From the NCBI RefSeq assembly GCF_046844695.1, contig NZ_CP177354.1, forward strand, positions 4,154,001 to 4,218,000: a stretch of 64,000 nt of DNA, written 5' to 3'. Under the pieces are notes generated by a model. The model made no database searches. It saw only the letters and a program-made list of their open reading frames with translations, and had not been told where the DNA came from. How positions within the stretch are numbered: position 1 is the stretch's first letter; every line of letters begins with the position of its first letter. The position numbers and the translations under genes are program-made. Below, piece after piece: positions 17,963 through 27,521 of this stretch. Source of the DNA: Pokkaliibacter plantistimulans. GTDB taxonomy: Bacteria; Pseudomonadota; Gammaproteobacteria; Pseudomonadales; Balneatricaceae.

Positions 17963-18038
17963 TGGCGTCCCATAGGGGGTTCGAACCCCTGTTACCGCCG
18001 TGAAAGGGCGGTGTCCTAGGCCACTAGACGAATGGGAC
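17963..18038 (-). tRNA. tRNA-Glu (TTC), array copy 3
   Basis: Same sequence as the copy at 17769, with a 1-nt spacer to tRNA-Gly. Confidence 0.97.
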
Positions 18039-18079
18039 ACATAACATTCTTTAGCCACTTCACTCCTTAGAGTGGTAAG

Positions 18080-18155
<76 letters not shown>

Positions 18156-18156
18156 G

Positions 18157-18232
18157 TGGCGTCCCATAGGGGGTTCGAACCCCTGTTACCGCCGTGAAAG
18201 GGCGGTGTCCTAGGCCACTAGACGAATGGGAC
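18157..18232 (-). tRNA. tRNA-Glu (TTC), array copy 2
   Basis: Same sequence as the copy at 17769, with a 1-nt spacer to tRNA-Gly. Confidence 0.97.
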
Positions 18233-18273
18233 ACATAACATTCTTTAGCCACTTCACTCCTTAGAGTGGTAAG

Positions 18274-18349
<76 letters not shown>

Positions 18350-18350
18350 A

Positions 18351-18426
18351 TGGCGTCCCATAGGGGGTTCGAACCCCTGTTACCGCCGTGAAAGGGCGGT
18401 GTCCTAGGCCACTAGACGAATGGGAC
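18351..18426 (-). tRNA. tRNA-Glu (TTC), array copy 1 (promoter-proximal)
   Basis: First gene of the array, same sequence as the copy at 17769. The leader from the predicted start site is about 58 nt. Confidence 0.97.
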
Positions 18427-18886
18427 GCGGCCTGCATCAACTCATACTTCACACTCTAACCGTATGTATCGTACGACTGCTGCGGGCGCGTATACTACTC
18501 ACCTCCCTCATTTCGGTCAAGCTTTTACTGCTGCATTTTTACTAAGCAATTCATGGCTCTATAAATAGAGCGCAGTGATCCCAAGCGAAGCACTGCGCCG
18601 TTACAACCATGCTCACCACCACTTATTAAATAAAGGTGAAGACTGTTATCTGTCATCCTATTAATGTAAGTTTTGCCTAGGTATGTGATTGGCCGACGCA
18701 AATGCACGTCAGCCTGTGAGTAGACTGAACACGGCGCGGCGGCAGACGTACTGGAACCCTGCCCTTATAACGCACTATATAGATAGAAGTAACGTTCAGA
18801 ATGAGCCATTACCTCTGTATAACCTCTATATAGATGTCAAATCTGCCGATACCTGACCGAATTGTTATAAAGGGCCAGAGATTGCA
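18427..18886. other. Intergenic region with the tRNA array promoter
   Basis: Holds the minus-strand array promoter (18492-18520). The remaining 360 bases up to the membrane gene at 18887 show no plausible gene. A short AT-rich region just upstream of 18887 presumably carries its promoter. Confidence 0.55.
18492..18520 (-). promoter_or_regulatory. Stable-RNA promoter of the Glu/Gly array
   Basis: On the minus strand TTGACC (18515-18520) and TAGTAT (18492-18497) are 17 bp apart. A GC-rich discriminator (ACGCGCCCGC) follows. GC-rich discriminators are the hallmark of stringently controlled rRNA/tRNA promoters. Confidence 0.75.
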
Positions 18887-19657
18887 ATGACCGCAACACA
18901 AATCGCCATCATCATTGTGCTTGGAGTAGTTGCCTTGATCATCATGGCCATGATTGGGCAGTCTGTTGAAAACAATCGAGCAAAAAAGCGTCAGCGCATT
19001 ATCGCCATCAAAGATCAGGTTCGCCATATCCATACCAACCTGCAACAGACACCCGAAGGATATGTGCCCACTCCACTTCGCAATGCCTTATTACAGCTGT
19101 TAATAGCAAGACTGCATGAGCTCAAATCACTCGATACCAAAGATCCGCTACCAGACTCCTTACTAGGAGAGTTACGTGCAGAACTAGAGGAATCGAAACA
19201 ACAAAGTGCTGGTGACCAGCCGGCTCCGATTCTCTACTCAGAGAAGCAGGCAGTACTTATCAAACGTCAACTGAGTCATCTCAGCCAGCTGGTCAAGTCG
19301 CTGTATGAGCAACGCCTGTTCAACCATCAGCAAGCACAGCATTACATCCAGCACCTGAAACTGCTCTCCCGACAAATATCTCTGGATATCGCCTGGCTTA
19401 CAGCTCAACAGTATGACCAGCGCGGAAACTGGAAGGCGGCCAAAACAGCGCTAGCCCAATGCCTCAGTGGCTATCAGCAGCTAAGTAAATATTGCAATAT
19501 GGACGAACGCATTCGGGCTATCACTCAGCGCCTGGAGCAATTGAAGGCTGTGCAGGAGAAAGTCATTCTGGAGCAAAAAGAGCAGCTGGAAGACCAACTA
19601 AAACGGATAGCGGATGAAGAGAACAAGTGGCGTATCAAGCAAGATTATGAAGACTAA
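18887..19657 (+). CDS. Uncharacterised membrane-anchored helical protein
   Basis: 256 residues. One N-terminal membrane helix (about 5-25, QIAIIIVLGVVALIIMAMIG) is followed by a basic patch (NNRAKKRQRIIAIKDQVRHI), predicting a cytoplasmic body. The body is all-helical. The segment ISLDIAWLTAQQYDQRGNWKAAKTALAQCLSGYQQL looks like one TPR-style helical hairpin, and the C-terminal 45 residues are a charged coiled coil. I do not recognise the family and no catalytic motif is visible. Similar in layout, but not obviously in sequence, to the gene at 13193. Confidence 0.65.
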   Translation: MTATQIAIIIVLGVVALIIMAMIGQSVENNRAKKRQRIIAIKDQVRHIHTNLQQTPEGYVPTPLRNALLQLLIARLHELKSLDTKDPLPDSLLGELRAELEESKQQSAGDQPAPILYSEKQAVLIKRQLSHLSQLVKSLYEQRLFNHQQAQHYIQHLKLLSRQISLDIAWLTAQQYDQRGNWKAAKTALAQCLSGYQQLSKYCNMDERIRAITQRLEQLKAVQEKVILEQKEQLEDQLKRIADEENKWRIKQDYED

Positions 19658-19705
19658 CTAAAGCCCTACAGAATATTGAGCTACTCACAACATCTGATTG
19701 TGCCC

Positions 19706-19738
19706 CAAAAAACGGTGGCCTCTCACAGAGGCCACCGT
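19706..19738 (-). terminator. Terminator of the olsF-like gene
   Basis: A 12-bp perfect stem (19712-19723 with 19727-19738) and 3-nt loop. The T run is on the minus-strand side (AAAAAA on plus before the stem). Confidence 0.8.
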
Positions 19739-19806
19739 CATGTTCCCGAGCAGAATTCGACCTTATGACTCACACTGACCGATAGCCAGTACCGTCATAA
19801 GGTAAC

Positions 19807-21510
19807 TTAGCCCAGGTACCGTTCGCGTTTTTTGGCCGTCAATCGATGCAAGTCCACCAGCACCAAGCCATCAACGCAGTAGCCAAAGTCTGGGTCCACT
19901 CCGAAGTCCAGAAAGCGCACGCCTCCGGGCTCACACACCTCCGAATACTGCTTGTATAAAGTGGGCACCGTCACAGCATAGTGAGCCAGACGCTCTTTTA
20001 ACTCAGCGAAATCCGTGTCGTAGTCATTACCCACAAACACCGTATCCAGCAGCCGTTGATCTGCCTCAGGAATAACAAAGGGAGCATTGGCTATTGCAAG
20101 ATGATCGCGATCAGGGAAGTACAACCGATAAAATGTAACCAGCAAATACTTGGCAGCGGCTGGATAACTGTTACTCAAGCTCACCGGACCAAACAGATAA
20201 CGGATTTCAGGGTGACATTTGAGATACGCACCAATCCCCTGCCATAAGTAATCCAGGCTGCGACGCCCCCAATAGCGCGGCTGCACAAAACTACGGCCTA
20301 ACTCTATCCCCTGCTCGAAAAATGGCTGCATATCCGGCCGGTAGCGGAATAATTCAGCTGAATAAATTTCCTGCCCTTGCTCCGCAATCTGGGCGACTTC
20401 TCCCAGACGATACGCTCCGGCGATCTCCAAGGCTTCTTCATCCCATAGAATGAGATGCCGGTAATAGCGATCATACTTATCAATATCCAGGCGCTGCCCT
20501 GTCCCCTCCCCCACCTGACGGAATGCCAGCTCACGCAAGCGACCAATCTCTTTCATCACAATTGAGTCAGGGCGATAGCTGAACAGATAGATCCGCTTGC
20601 CGTCCTGCGTACTTCCCAGACACTCAGCCTCAACCAGTTCCTTTTTCAGAGCCTGACGATCCTGAGGATGAGCAATGGTGTTTTCCGTGACGAATAACGG
20701 CTTGCCGTTGCGGCCCAGGCGATAGATGTGTTTCTTCAACATCTTCGCCTTGGTGTTGTTGTTGACGGGTAGTTGATCTATCTGCTGAAAGGGGATCGGC
20801 TTACCTACTTTCACCGACAGCACCTTGTTACGCTGCTTGAACATCTCATTAGCAAGCATCAAGGTGGAGAAAGGCTTGTACGCCATCGATAGCCCGTAAA
20901 ACAGCATCGAGTTTTTACCCTGCACGTGCACAGGCAGGATTGGCGCATTAGCCTTCCTGGCAAACAGCAAAAACCCCGACTGCCATTTACCGTCTTTGAT
21001 TCCGGTAAAACTTGCTCTGGAGACTTCTCCGGCAGGAAATACAATGACGGCCTCATCGCGCATCAGCGACTGGACTATACGCTGAATGCTTCGCTTATGA
21101 CCCTGGTTCGCCATATTGTCGATGGGCAGGAACAGCGACTGAAGTGGTGTCAAATGCCCAAGCAAGTCATTCGCTACAATGCGCACGTCACGACGTACAC
21201 TGCCCACCATCTGCAGCAATGCCAGGCCATCAAGAGAGCCAAGCGGATGGTTGGAAACGATTACGACACGCCCTGTGGCCGGTATGTTGCTACGATCCTG
21301 ATGACTGATGCGGTAACTGAAGTTGAAATACTCCAGCACCTTGTCGAGAAACTCGAACCCCTGAAGCCCCTGATACTGATCGAGAAAACGATTGATCTCG
21401 TTCTCATGGATCAGTCCACGCAGCAGGCTTAAAGTCGAATGCCTAACCAACGGCGCACGTTGCTGGAATGCGGGATATTTGTTGGTGATGACCTGCTCAA
21501 TGTTCAGCAT
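19807..21510 (-). CDS. OlsF-like bifunctional acyltransferase (putative ornithine lipid synthase)
   Basis: 567 residues in two parts. The N-terminal half is a PlsC-type acyltransferase: VVIVSNHPLGSLDG (catalytic His-x5-Asp) near residues 85-95, and the acceptor motif VIVFPAGEVSRAS near 155. The C-terminal half (from about residue 290) resembles the GNAT/hemolysin-like N-acyltransferases (OlsB): IYLFSYRPDSIVMKEIGRLRELAFRQVGEGTG, ILWDEEALEIAGAYRLG, SFVQPRYWGRRSLDYLWQGIGAYL. This domain order is that of OlsF of Serratia, where the C-terminal domain makes lyso-ornithine lipid and the N-terminal domain adds the second acyl chain. The product would be a phosphate-free membrane lipid. The ornithine specificity is inferred from architecture. 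Confidence 0.75.
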   Translation of the reverse strand: MLNIEQVITNKYPAFQQRAPLVRHSTLSLLRGLIHENEINRFLDQYQGLQGFEFLDKVLEYFNFSYRISHQDRSNIPATGRVVIVSNHPLGSLDGLALLQMVGSVRRDVRIVANDLLGHLTPLQSLFLPIDNMANQGHKRSIQRIVQSLMRDEAVIVFPAGEVSRASFTGIKDGKWQSGFLLFARKANAPILPVHVQGKNSMLFYGLSMAYKPFSTLMLANEMFKQRNKVLSVKVGKPIPFQQIDQLPVNNNTKAKMLKKHIYRLGRNGKPLFVTENTIAHPQDRQALKKELVEAECLGSTQDGKRIYLFSYRPDSIVMKEIGRLRELAFRQVGEGTGQRLDIDKYDRYYRHLILWDEEALEIAGAYRLGEVAQIAEQGQEIYSAELFRYRPDMQPFFEQGIELGRSFVQPRYWGRRSLDYLWQGIGAYLKCHPEIRYLFGPVSLSNSYPAAAKYLLVTFYRLYFPDRDHLAIANAPFVIPEADQRLLDTVFVGNDYDTDFAELKERLAHYAVTVPTLYKQYSEVCEPGGVRFLDFGVDPDFGYCVDGLVLVDLHRLTAKKRERYLG

Positions 21511-22058
21511 GGCGAACGGCTCCTGCTATGCTCAGATAGCAACACCTTAAGAAGCATCGATGACGATTTGACGACACAAAATCGAACTTCAGGCGGTTTC
21601 GAACCGATACTCCCCACTGACACTTTCAAGCCAGATCACTCACAAAACTGGCGCAAATTTGAACAGCAATTGCCTTCCTGACCGACTACACTTATTCTTT
21701 TTCTTTGTGCATCGCACAACCACGGCTGATCACACGCCAGATAACTGAGACCAGCCACTTTCCAAAGACACTTAGCCCGGATTGCTTGATGCTCAGCAAC
21801 GCCTGAGCTCAAGACGCCACTAATGTAGTGTTGCCGGTCAAAGACAAGCAGCGTATAGAGATGTAGTACCTCGCACTTCTGCTGCTTCATTATTGGCCAG
21901 ATTTGCGTAAAACGAAGTCACAATGGAAGCCTCTACTGATCTACAGCCTTTTGCCATCAAAAGGGCTCCCATGCTGTCATAGTCAACAAGTGGAACTGAG
22001 ATCTGGGCACGGTTGCCCAGTAGATTTATTCAGGGATGCATACCAGCGGAGCCAATCT
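21511..22058. other. Intergenic region between olsF-like gene and phaZ
   Basis: About 550 bases separating divergent genes. The phaZ frame stays open back to 21903, but that extension has no ribosome binding site and no similarity. I find no RNA gene, strong hairpin or repeat. Confidence 0.5.
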
Positions 22059-23288
22059 ATGCTTTATGAAATGCACGCCCACACTCAACAAGCTCTGCAA
22101 CCCTTGCACCTTTGGGCCCAGGCAATTCGCAAACAACTTTCATTGCCCTGGAGCACACTCCCCATGCATCCTGCCGGGCGCACTATGCTTGCCAGCATGG
22201 AACTTATCGAGCGATGCACTAACAACTATGAAAAGCCAGAGTTTGAACTGGTAAGTACTGAAATTGATGGTCAGCCGGTCCTTGTCAGAGAAGAAGTGAC
22301 GCTGGCCAAACCCTTCTGCGATCTGATTCACTTCCGTCGCTTCGGACACTTCAACCATCCCAAGGTGCTGCTGGTTGCGCCCATGTCCGGGCACTACTCC
22401 ACACTACTGCGTGGCACAGTTGAGCATTTCCTGCCTGATCATGAGGTGTATATCACCGACTGGATCAATGCCAGAGATGTCCCCTTGTCGGAAGGTGGCT
22501 TCAGCTTCGATGACTACGTCAGCTATGTCATCGAGTTCATTAAATATCTGGGGCCGGATGTCAACGTCATCGCCGTTTGCCAGCCCAGCGTCCCCGTACT
22601 GGTCGCCTGCGGATGGCTAGCTATGAGCCAGTCCAGCTACCAACCCCTGACACTCACCCTGATGGGGGGTCCTGTTGATACTCGCATCAGCCCCACAGAG
22701 GTAAACGATTATGCCTCGAACAAAGATGTAGAGTGGTTTGAAAACAAAGTCATCTGTACCGTCCCTGAAATGTATGCAGGCGCGGGCCAACGGGTATATC
22801 CGGGTTTCATCCAGCTGTCTGGCTTTATGATGATGAACCCTGATCTGCATGTGCAGAAGCATTTCAAGTTCTTTAACGACCTGATCCAGGGTGACGGTGA
22901 CAGCGCCGAAGCACACCGCAAGTTCTACAACGAATATCTCGCTGTGATGGACTTACCCGCCGACTTCTACCTGGAAACCCTACACAAGGTCTTTATTGAA
23001 CATCAGATGCCACGCAAATTGATTGACTATCGTGGCGAACGTATTGATCTGTCTGCAATCAAGAAAACGGCCTTGATGACCATTGAAGGGGAACTCGATG
23101 ACATCACGGGCCAGGGCCAGACCAAAGCGGCACAGGAACTGTGCTCGGGATTAAGTGCTGACAAAAAACTTCACTACATACAGAAAGATGTCGGCCATTA
23201 TGGAATATTCAATGGCCGTCGCTTCCGCTCAGAAGTCGGTCCTCGCATCAAACAGTTCATCCAGACCCACAGTCATCCCACCAATTAA
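22059..23288 (+). CDS. phaZ: Intracellular polyhydroxyalkanoate depolymerase
   Basis: 409 residues from the ATG at 22059 (GCGGAG 8 bases upstream), near the Ralstonia PhaZ1 length of 419. An alpha/beta hydrolase in which the nucleophile is cysteine: AVCQPSVPV with Cys174. The likely acid and base are in EGELDDITG and DVGHYGIFNGRRF. Conserved flanks include HFNHPKVLLVAPMSGHYSTLLRGTV and VYITDWINARDVPLSEGGF. No signal peptide. It releases hydroxyacyl units from stored polymer granules when carbon is scarce, so the organism presumably also has a PHA synthase elsewhere. Confidence 0.93.
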   Translation: MLYEMHAHTQQALQPLHLWAQAIRKQLSLPWSTLPMHPAGRTMLASMELIERCTNNYEKPEFELVSTEIDGQPVLVREEVTLAKPFCDLIHFRRFGHFNHPKVLLVAPMSGHYSTLLRGTVEHFLPDHEVYITDWINARDVPLSEGGFSFDDYVSYVIEFIKYLGPDVNVIAVCQPSVPVLVACGWLAMSQSSYQPLTLTLMGGPVDTRISPTEVNDYASNKDVEWFENKVICTVPEMYAGAGQRVYPGFIQLSGFMMMNPDLHVQKHFKFFNDLIQGDGDSAEAHRKFYNEYLAVMDLPADFYLETLHKVFIEHQMPRKLIDYRGERIDLSAIKKTALMTIEGELDDITGQGQTKAAQELCSGLSADKKLHYIQKDVGHYGIFNGRRFRSEVGPRIKQFIQTHSHPTN

Positions 23289-23678
23289 AACGCTACCTTT
23301 TGACCCCTATCCACCATGAGTCGGATGCCCCTTTGGCAGGGAGCATCCGAATTCATACACTACCTATTTGCACATCAAGGATAGATAATGCATCGTGGTG
23401 AAAGTATTTGGCACCAAAGGTAACCACTGCTACCTTTCTATCAGGTCTGATCACTTTCTCTTTTATCAGTGACATAGACCAGCGTAAATATATAAGCCCT
23501 CTACTCACCATGGCCCGATTTCTGCTTAGGATTCATGGGTAAGCTTTGTAGAAGCTTAGTTATCAAAGAAGCACGAGTTATCGAAACGCTCCAGCAATGC
23601 ATCATTGCATGCCGTACAGCGCACTCTTGATGGAGCCTGTATCGGCTTAAGTTTTCTAACCTCTGGATACGATACAAG
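23289..23678. other. Intergenic region upstream of the polyamine-binding gene
   Basis: A hairpin TCGGATGC/GCATCCGA at 23321-23350 may terminate phaZ. A 7-bp inverted repeat TAAGCTT-TGTAG-AAGCTTA lies at 23540-23558, about 120 bases before the next start, and could be an operator. No gene seen. Confidence 0.5.
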
Positions 23679-24779
23679 ATGACAAAATTTCCGAGATTGA
23701 CACTTGCCGCTCTGGCGCTTGTAACCGCAGCCACAGCTCATGCGGATGACGCCAAAACCCTGCATATTTACAACTGGTCTGACTATATTGCAGAAGACAC
23801 GCTGAGTAACTTCGAGAAAGAGACCGGCATCAAGGTTGTATATGATGTGTTTGACAGTAACGAAATGCTGGAAGCCAAAGTACTCTCTGGTAAAACAGGC
23901 TACGATCTGGTGGTACCAACCGGTGCATTCCTGTCGCGTCAGATCAGTGTTGGGGCATTTCAGCCTCTGGACAAATCAAAACTCCCCAACTGGAAAAATC
24001 TCGACCCTTCTCTGCTGAAGGAAATGGCGTCCTTTGACCCGGGTAACAAATACGGCGTCCCCTACATGTGGGGCACTACTGGCATAGGCTATAACGTCGA
24101 CGCCATCAAAAAACGCCTTGGTGACGATGCACCGGTAGGCTCGTGGGACTTGCTATTCAAACCCGAATACATCAGCAAGCTGGCAGATTGTGGCGTAGCC
24201 TTCCTCGACTCACCAACCGACATTATCCCATCTGTACTTGCCTATCTCGGCAAGCCCCCGAACAGCACTAATGCGGACGACTATGAGAAGGCGGCTAAAC
24301 CGCTGCTGGAGTCGATCCGTCCTTATATCCGCTATTTCCACTCGTCCCAGTACATTAACGACCTTGCCAACGGTGATATCTGTGCTGCGATTGGCTACTC
24401 GGGTGACATTCTGCAGGCGGCTTCACGCGCCGAAGAAGCCAAAAATGGCGTCAAGATTGCCTACAGTATTCCAAAGGAAGGCGCCCAGCTCTGGATCGAC
24501 TCCTTCGCCATTCCCAAAGACTCTGCCCACCCTGAACTGGCACACAAGTTCCTGAATTACCTGATGGAACCCAAAGTGATTGCAGACGTCACCAACTACG
24601 TCTGGTATGCCAACCCGAATGCGGCGGCAGACCAGTATGTCAATAAAGACATTCTGGATGACCCAAGTATCTACCCACCAGCAGAAGTTAAGAAAAACCT
24701 TTACGTATACAAAACCAAGGATGCCAAACTCCAGCGTGTAATGACCCGCGTATGGACTGGCATCACCAGCGGACAATAA
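23679..24779 (+). CDS. Polyamine-binding periplasmic protein (PotF/SpuD family)
   Basis: 366 residues. A signal peptide (1-22, cleavage after THAHA-like AHA) precedes KTLHIYNWSDYIAEDTLSNFEKETGIKV, the signature of PotD/PotF/SpuD polyamine receptors. Further conserved parts are SGKTGYDLVVPTGAFLSRQ, YMWGTTGIGYN, SPTDIIPSVLAYLG, and NYVWYANPNAAA. It would bind putrescine or spermidine for ABC import. No ATPase or permease genes adjoin it, so it works with a transporter encoded elsewhere or as a sensor. Confidence 0.9.
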   Translation: MTKFPRLTLAALALVTAATAHADDAKTLHIYNWSDYIAEDTLSNFEKETGIKVVYDVFDSNEMLEAKVLSGKTGYDLVVPTGAFLSRQISVGAFQPLDKSKLPNWKNLDPSLLKEMASFDPGNKYGVPYMWGTTGIGYNVDAIKKRLGDDAPVGSWDLLFKPEYISKLADCGVAFLDSPTDIIPSVLAYLGKPPNSTNADDYEKAAKPLLESIRPYIRYFHSSQYINDLANGDICAAIGYSGDILQAASRAEEAKNGVKIAYSIPKEGAQLWIDSFAIPKDSAHPELAHKFLNYLMEPKVIADVTNYVWYANPNAAADQYVNKDILDDPSIYPPAEVKKNLYVYKTKDAKLQRVMTRVWTGITSGQ

Positions 24780-24927
24780 CCCGCTCACATCCTTAAAGCA
24801 CCTTGATGCTGGCACCACCAGCCAGCATCACCTCTTTATCCTGTCTCTGGGCTAGACTATACTCTCGCGCCCTTGCCCAAGGGCAAAGGCCTTTCCCCGC
24901 CGTGAGGCGCTACCATCGGAGTACATC

Positions 24928-25788
24928 ATGCAAGACGAAAAACTACAGAAAGTATTGGCCCGCGCAGGCCTGGGCTCTCGCCGCGAGCTTGAAAAGGCCA
25001 TTGTAGAAGGCCGTGTGACGGTCAATGGTCAAATTGCCACCTTAGGTGACCGCGTTACCGGTGCGGAAGTTATTGCCTTCGACGGTCAGGTGGTACGTCT
25101 GGATCAGCTTGATGAGCGCAGCACTCGCGTTCTGATTTACAACAAGCCTGAAGGCGAGCTGGTTAGCCGAGTTGATCCTGAAGGACGCCCTACCGTATTT
25201 ACCCGCTTGCCTCGAGTAAAAAGTGAACGCTGGATCGCCGTCGGTCGTCTGGATTTAAACACCTCTGGACTGCTGTTATTCACCACCGACGGGGAACTGG
25301 CAAACAAGTTGATGCACCCGTCAACTGAGCTGGATCGCGAATACGCGGTACGCATTATGGGTGAAGTTGACGATGACATGATTAAACGTCTCAAAGACGG
25401 AGTAATGCTTGAAGATGGCCCAGCACGCTTTACCGACGTGAGATTCTTCGACGGCCAGGGTATCAACCGCTGGTACCATTGCGTACTGATGGAAGGTCGT
25501 AACCGGGAAGTTCGCCGCCTGTGGGAGTCACAGGGTGTAAAAGTCAGTCGCCTGAAACGCGTCCGCTACGGTCATATCTTCCTGCCCAGCCGCCTGAAAG
25601 CGGGATCGTGGGAAGAACTAGGGCAGAAAGACGCCAATGTAGTCTATGAAATGGCTGGCCTGCCGGTGAAACGAGTGCCACAGAAAACAGCTCAGCAACA
25701 GGTTGCCTACGAGCGTCAGCAACGCAAGCAAGTGAAGCGCCCTGGAGCTCGTACTGGCAAACGTTCTGGTCGAGTCGACAACGGCTAA
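24928..25788 (+). CDS. rluB: 23S rRNA pseudouridine(2605) synthase
   Basis: 286 residues. An N-terminal S4 RNA-binding domain (2-60, KLQKVLARAGLGSRRELEKAI) is followed by the RsuA-family catalytic domain: the catalytic Asp is in VGRLDLNTSGLLLFT, then LMHPSTELDREYAVRI and MEGRNREVRRLWESQG. The C-terminal tail is basic and Gln/Arg rich, as in RluB. In many gammaproteobacteria rluB follows scpA-scpB. Here those genes are absent and the neighbours yciO and the rnm-like gene are convergent. Confidence 0.92.
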   Translation: MQDEKLQKVLARAGLGSRRELEKAIVEGRVTVNGQIATLGDRVTGAEVIAFDGQVVRLDQLDERSTRVLIYNKPEGELVSRVDPEGRPTVFTRLPRVKSERWIAVGRLDLNTSGLLLFTTDGELANKLMHPSTELDREYAVRIMGEVDDDMIKRLKDGVMLEDGPARFTDVRFFDGQGINRWYHCVLMEGRNREVRRLWESQGVKVSRLKRVRYGHIFLPSRLKAGSWEELGQKDANVVYEMAGLPVKRVPQKTAQQQVAYERQQRKQVKRPGARTGKRSGRVDNG

Positions 25789-25813
25789 TCATTCTTAGGC
25801 TTTGTCATTATTT

Positions 25814-25841
25814 ACCTCAGCAAGCCTTCACTTGCTGAGGT
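25814..25841. terminator. Terminator between rluB and yciO
   Basis: An 11-bp perfect stem ACCTCAGCAAG/CTTGCTGAGGT with a 6-nt loop, between convergent genes. Confidence 0.8.
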
Positions 25842-25860
25842 GTATTCTCCAGTAGCGTGC

Positions 25861-26487
25861 TTAACTGCCCATAAACGGTGAAGGGTCTCCTGCACCTACG
25901 CGGATGACTTCCACTCCCTCATCGGTCAAAGCCACTACGGTACTGGCTTCCATGCCGGCATACCCGCCATCTATTACCAGATCCAGCTGATGCTCCAGGG
26001 TCTGACGTATATCGTAAGGGTCCGTCATAGGCTGATCATCGCCGGGCAATATTAACGATACACTCATCAAAGGCTCATTCAGCTCAGCCAGCAATGCCAA
26101 GGTTATCGGGTTGTTCGGCACTCGAATCCCGATTGTTTTCCGTTTGGGATGAATCAGACGCTTTGGCACCTCTCGGGTGGCATCAAGAATAAAGGTATAA
26201 GCCCCTGGGGTATGTGCTTTCAGCAAGCGAAAATGATGGTTATCCACTTTGGCATAGGTCGCCAATTCGGATAAGTCACGACAAATGAGAGTAAAGTTAT
26301 GTTTTTCATCCAGCTGACGGATACGTCTGATTCGCTCAACTGCATCCTTATCACCAATGTGGCATCCCAAAGCATAAGCACAATCAGTGGGATAAGCGAC
26401 AACACCGCCTGCCTTTATGATTTCAACAGCCTGGCGAATAAGACGAACCTGTGGGTTCTCCGGGTGAATCTGAAAAAACTGGCTCAT
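25861..26487 (-). CDS. yciO: YciO-type Sua5/YrdC family protein
   Basis: 208 residues from the ATG at 26487, giving MSQFFQIHPENPQVRLIRQAVEIIKAGGVVAYPTDCAYALGC, as in E. coli YciO (206 residues). The frame is open upstream to 26526, but the family starts at MSQFF. The Sua5 fold's nucleotide/threonylcarbamoyl site appears as PTDCAYALGC, TLICRDLSEL, KRKTIGIRVPNNP and a late STVVALT. YciO is a paralogue of the tRNA t6A synthase TsaC with much weaker activity. The physiological role is not settled. The gene lies 52 bases after the rnm-like gene on the same strand. Confidence 0.88.
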   Translation of the reverse strand: MSQFFQIHPENPQVRLIRQAVEIIKAGGVVAYPTDCAYALGCHIGDKDAVERIRRIRQLDEKHNFTLICRDLSELATYAKVDNHHFRLLKAHTPGAYTFILDATREVPKRLIHPKRKTIGIRVPNNPITLALLAELNEPLMSVSLILPGDDQPMTDPYDIRQTLEHQLDLVIDGGYAGMEASTVVALTDEGVEVIRVGAGDPSPFMGS

Positions 26488-26538
26488 AACAAAGTCCGCT
26501 GCGACAAGTGCCTTAAAGCATAGCACAACCAGACAAAG

Positions 26539-27426
26539 CTATTCCCAGAGGCTCCATACAGGACGCACATTGCCTGGCAATGCGGTATATCCCCCAGGAA
26601 AATGGTACGGCGCTTCCGGGCCATGAAAGTCACTTCCTGCCGATGCAAGTAAATCAGCATCCTGTGTCAACCTGGTTAAATACTCCACCTGATCACGCGG
26701 CTGAAAGCCATTACATACTTCCAAAGCTTTCCCACCAGCAGCAGCAAAGTCAGTAATCAGCGCCTTTAACTTGGTATTGGTCATTTGATATTGCTTAGGG
26801 TGTGCCAGCACAGGAATACCACCAGACTGCACAATCACTTCAATCGCTTTGGCTAACACGGGCCACTCGGACTTGATATCACCTATCTTCCCCGCCCCCA
26901 GATAACGTTTAAAAGCAGCACGCATATCCTTCACATGCCCCTGCCTCACCATCCAACGCGCAAAATGAGGGCGGCCTATCTGTTCATTACCACTCTCTTC
27001 AAGAGCACCTGCCAGAGCACCAGCCATGCCTAGTTTCTCGAGGCGTCGGGCAATTTCCTCCGCGCGTCGCACACGCGCTTGCTGAATCTCAGCACAGTGG
27101 TCCGAGATGGGCTCAGGCACCGTCATATTGAGGCCAACGACATGAATGGTCTGCCTGCTCCAGACACAAGACAACTCAGTACCAGCAATCACCTGCACCG
27201 TGGGATGAATTACCATCGAAGGAAAAAAGGGCATATCGTGATCGGTGATAGCCAAAGCAGAAACACCGCGGTCCGCCGCAACCGAAAGCAAAGCTTCGGG
27301 GGAAAGGTGGCCATCTGAGCGGGTCGTGTGGGAGTGGAGGTCGATAGTTATCAATCTAGTAAACAGCAGAATGATGTAAAAGCTGAAAGTACCTTGCACA
27401 TACTTAATGTGGATGCGAAAAACCAT
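26539..27426 (-). CDS. rnm: PHP-domain phosphoesterase/exoribonuclease (RNase AM, YciV-like)
   Basis: The PHP metal-site motifs are clear: DLHSHTTRSDGHLSPEALL, ALAITDHD, AGTELSC, IHVVGLN, IPVLAHP and SAGSDFHGP. In E. coli this family removes 5' nucleotides from rRNA precursors and cleaves 3',5'-nucleoside bisphosphates. The ATG at 27426 adds about 25 residues before the usual start and lacks a clear ribosome binding site. A TTG at 27354 (MITIDLHSH) would fit the family better, so the start is uncertain. Forms a pair with yciO. Confidence 0.85.
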   Translation of the reverse strand: MVFRIHIKYVQGTFSFYIILLFTRLITIDLHSHTTRSDGHLSPEALLSVAADRGVSALAITDHDMPFFPSMVIHPTVQVIAGTELSCVWSRQTIHVVGLNMTVPEPISDHCAEIQQARVRRAEEIARRLEKLGMAGALAGALEESGNEQIGRPHFARWMVRQGHVKDMRAAFKRYLGAGKIGDIKSEWPVLAKAIEVIVQSGGIPVLAHPKQYQMTNTKLKALITDFAAAGGKALEVCNGFQPRDQVEYLTRLTQDADLLASAGSDFHGPEAPYHFPGGYTALPGNVRPVWSLWE

Positions 27427-27444
27427 GACAATCTAGCTAATACA

Positions 27445-27475
27445 GCCAAAATCCTCACAGTATGAGGATTTTGGC
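27445..27475 (-). terminator. Terminator of pilA
   Basis: A 13-bp perfect stem (27445-27457 with 27463-27475) with a 5-nt loop. On the minus strand the 3' arm contains GATTTTGGC. Confidence 0.8.
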
Positions 27476-27521
27476 TCACATGCATCAGATAGCCATCCTT
27501 AGCCTGTGCTGCAACCAGAGC

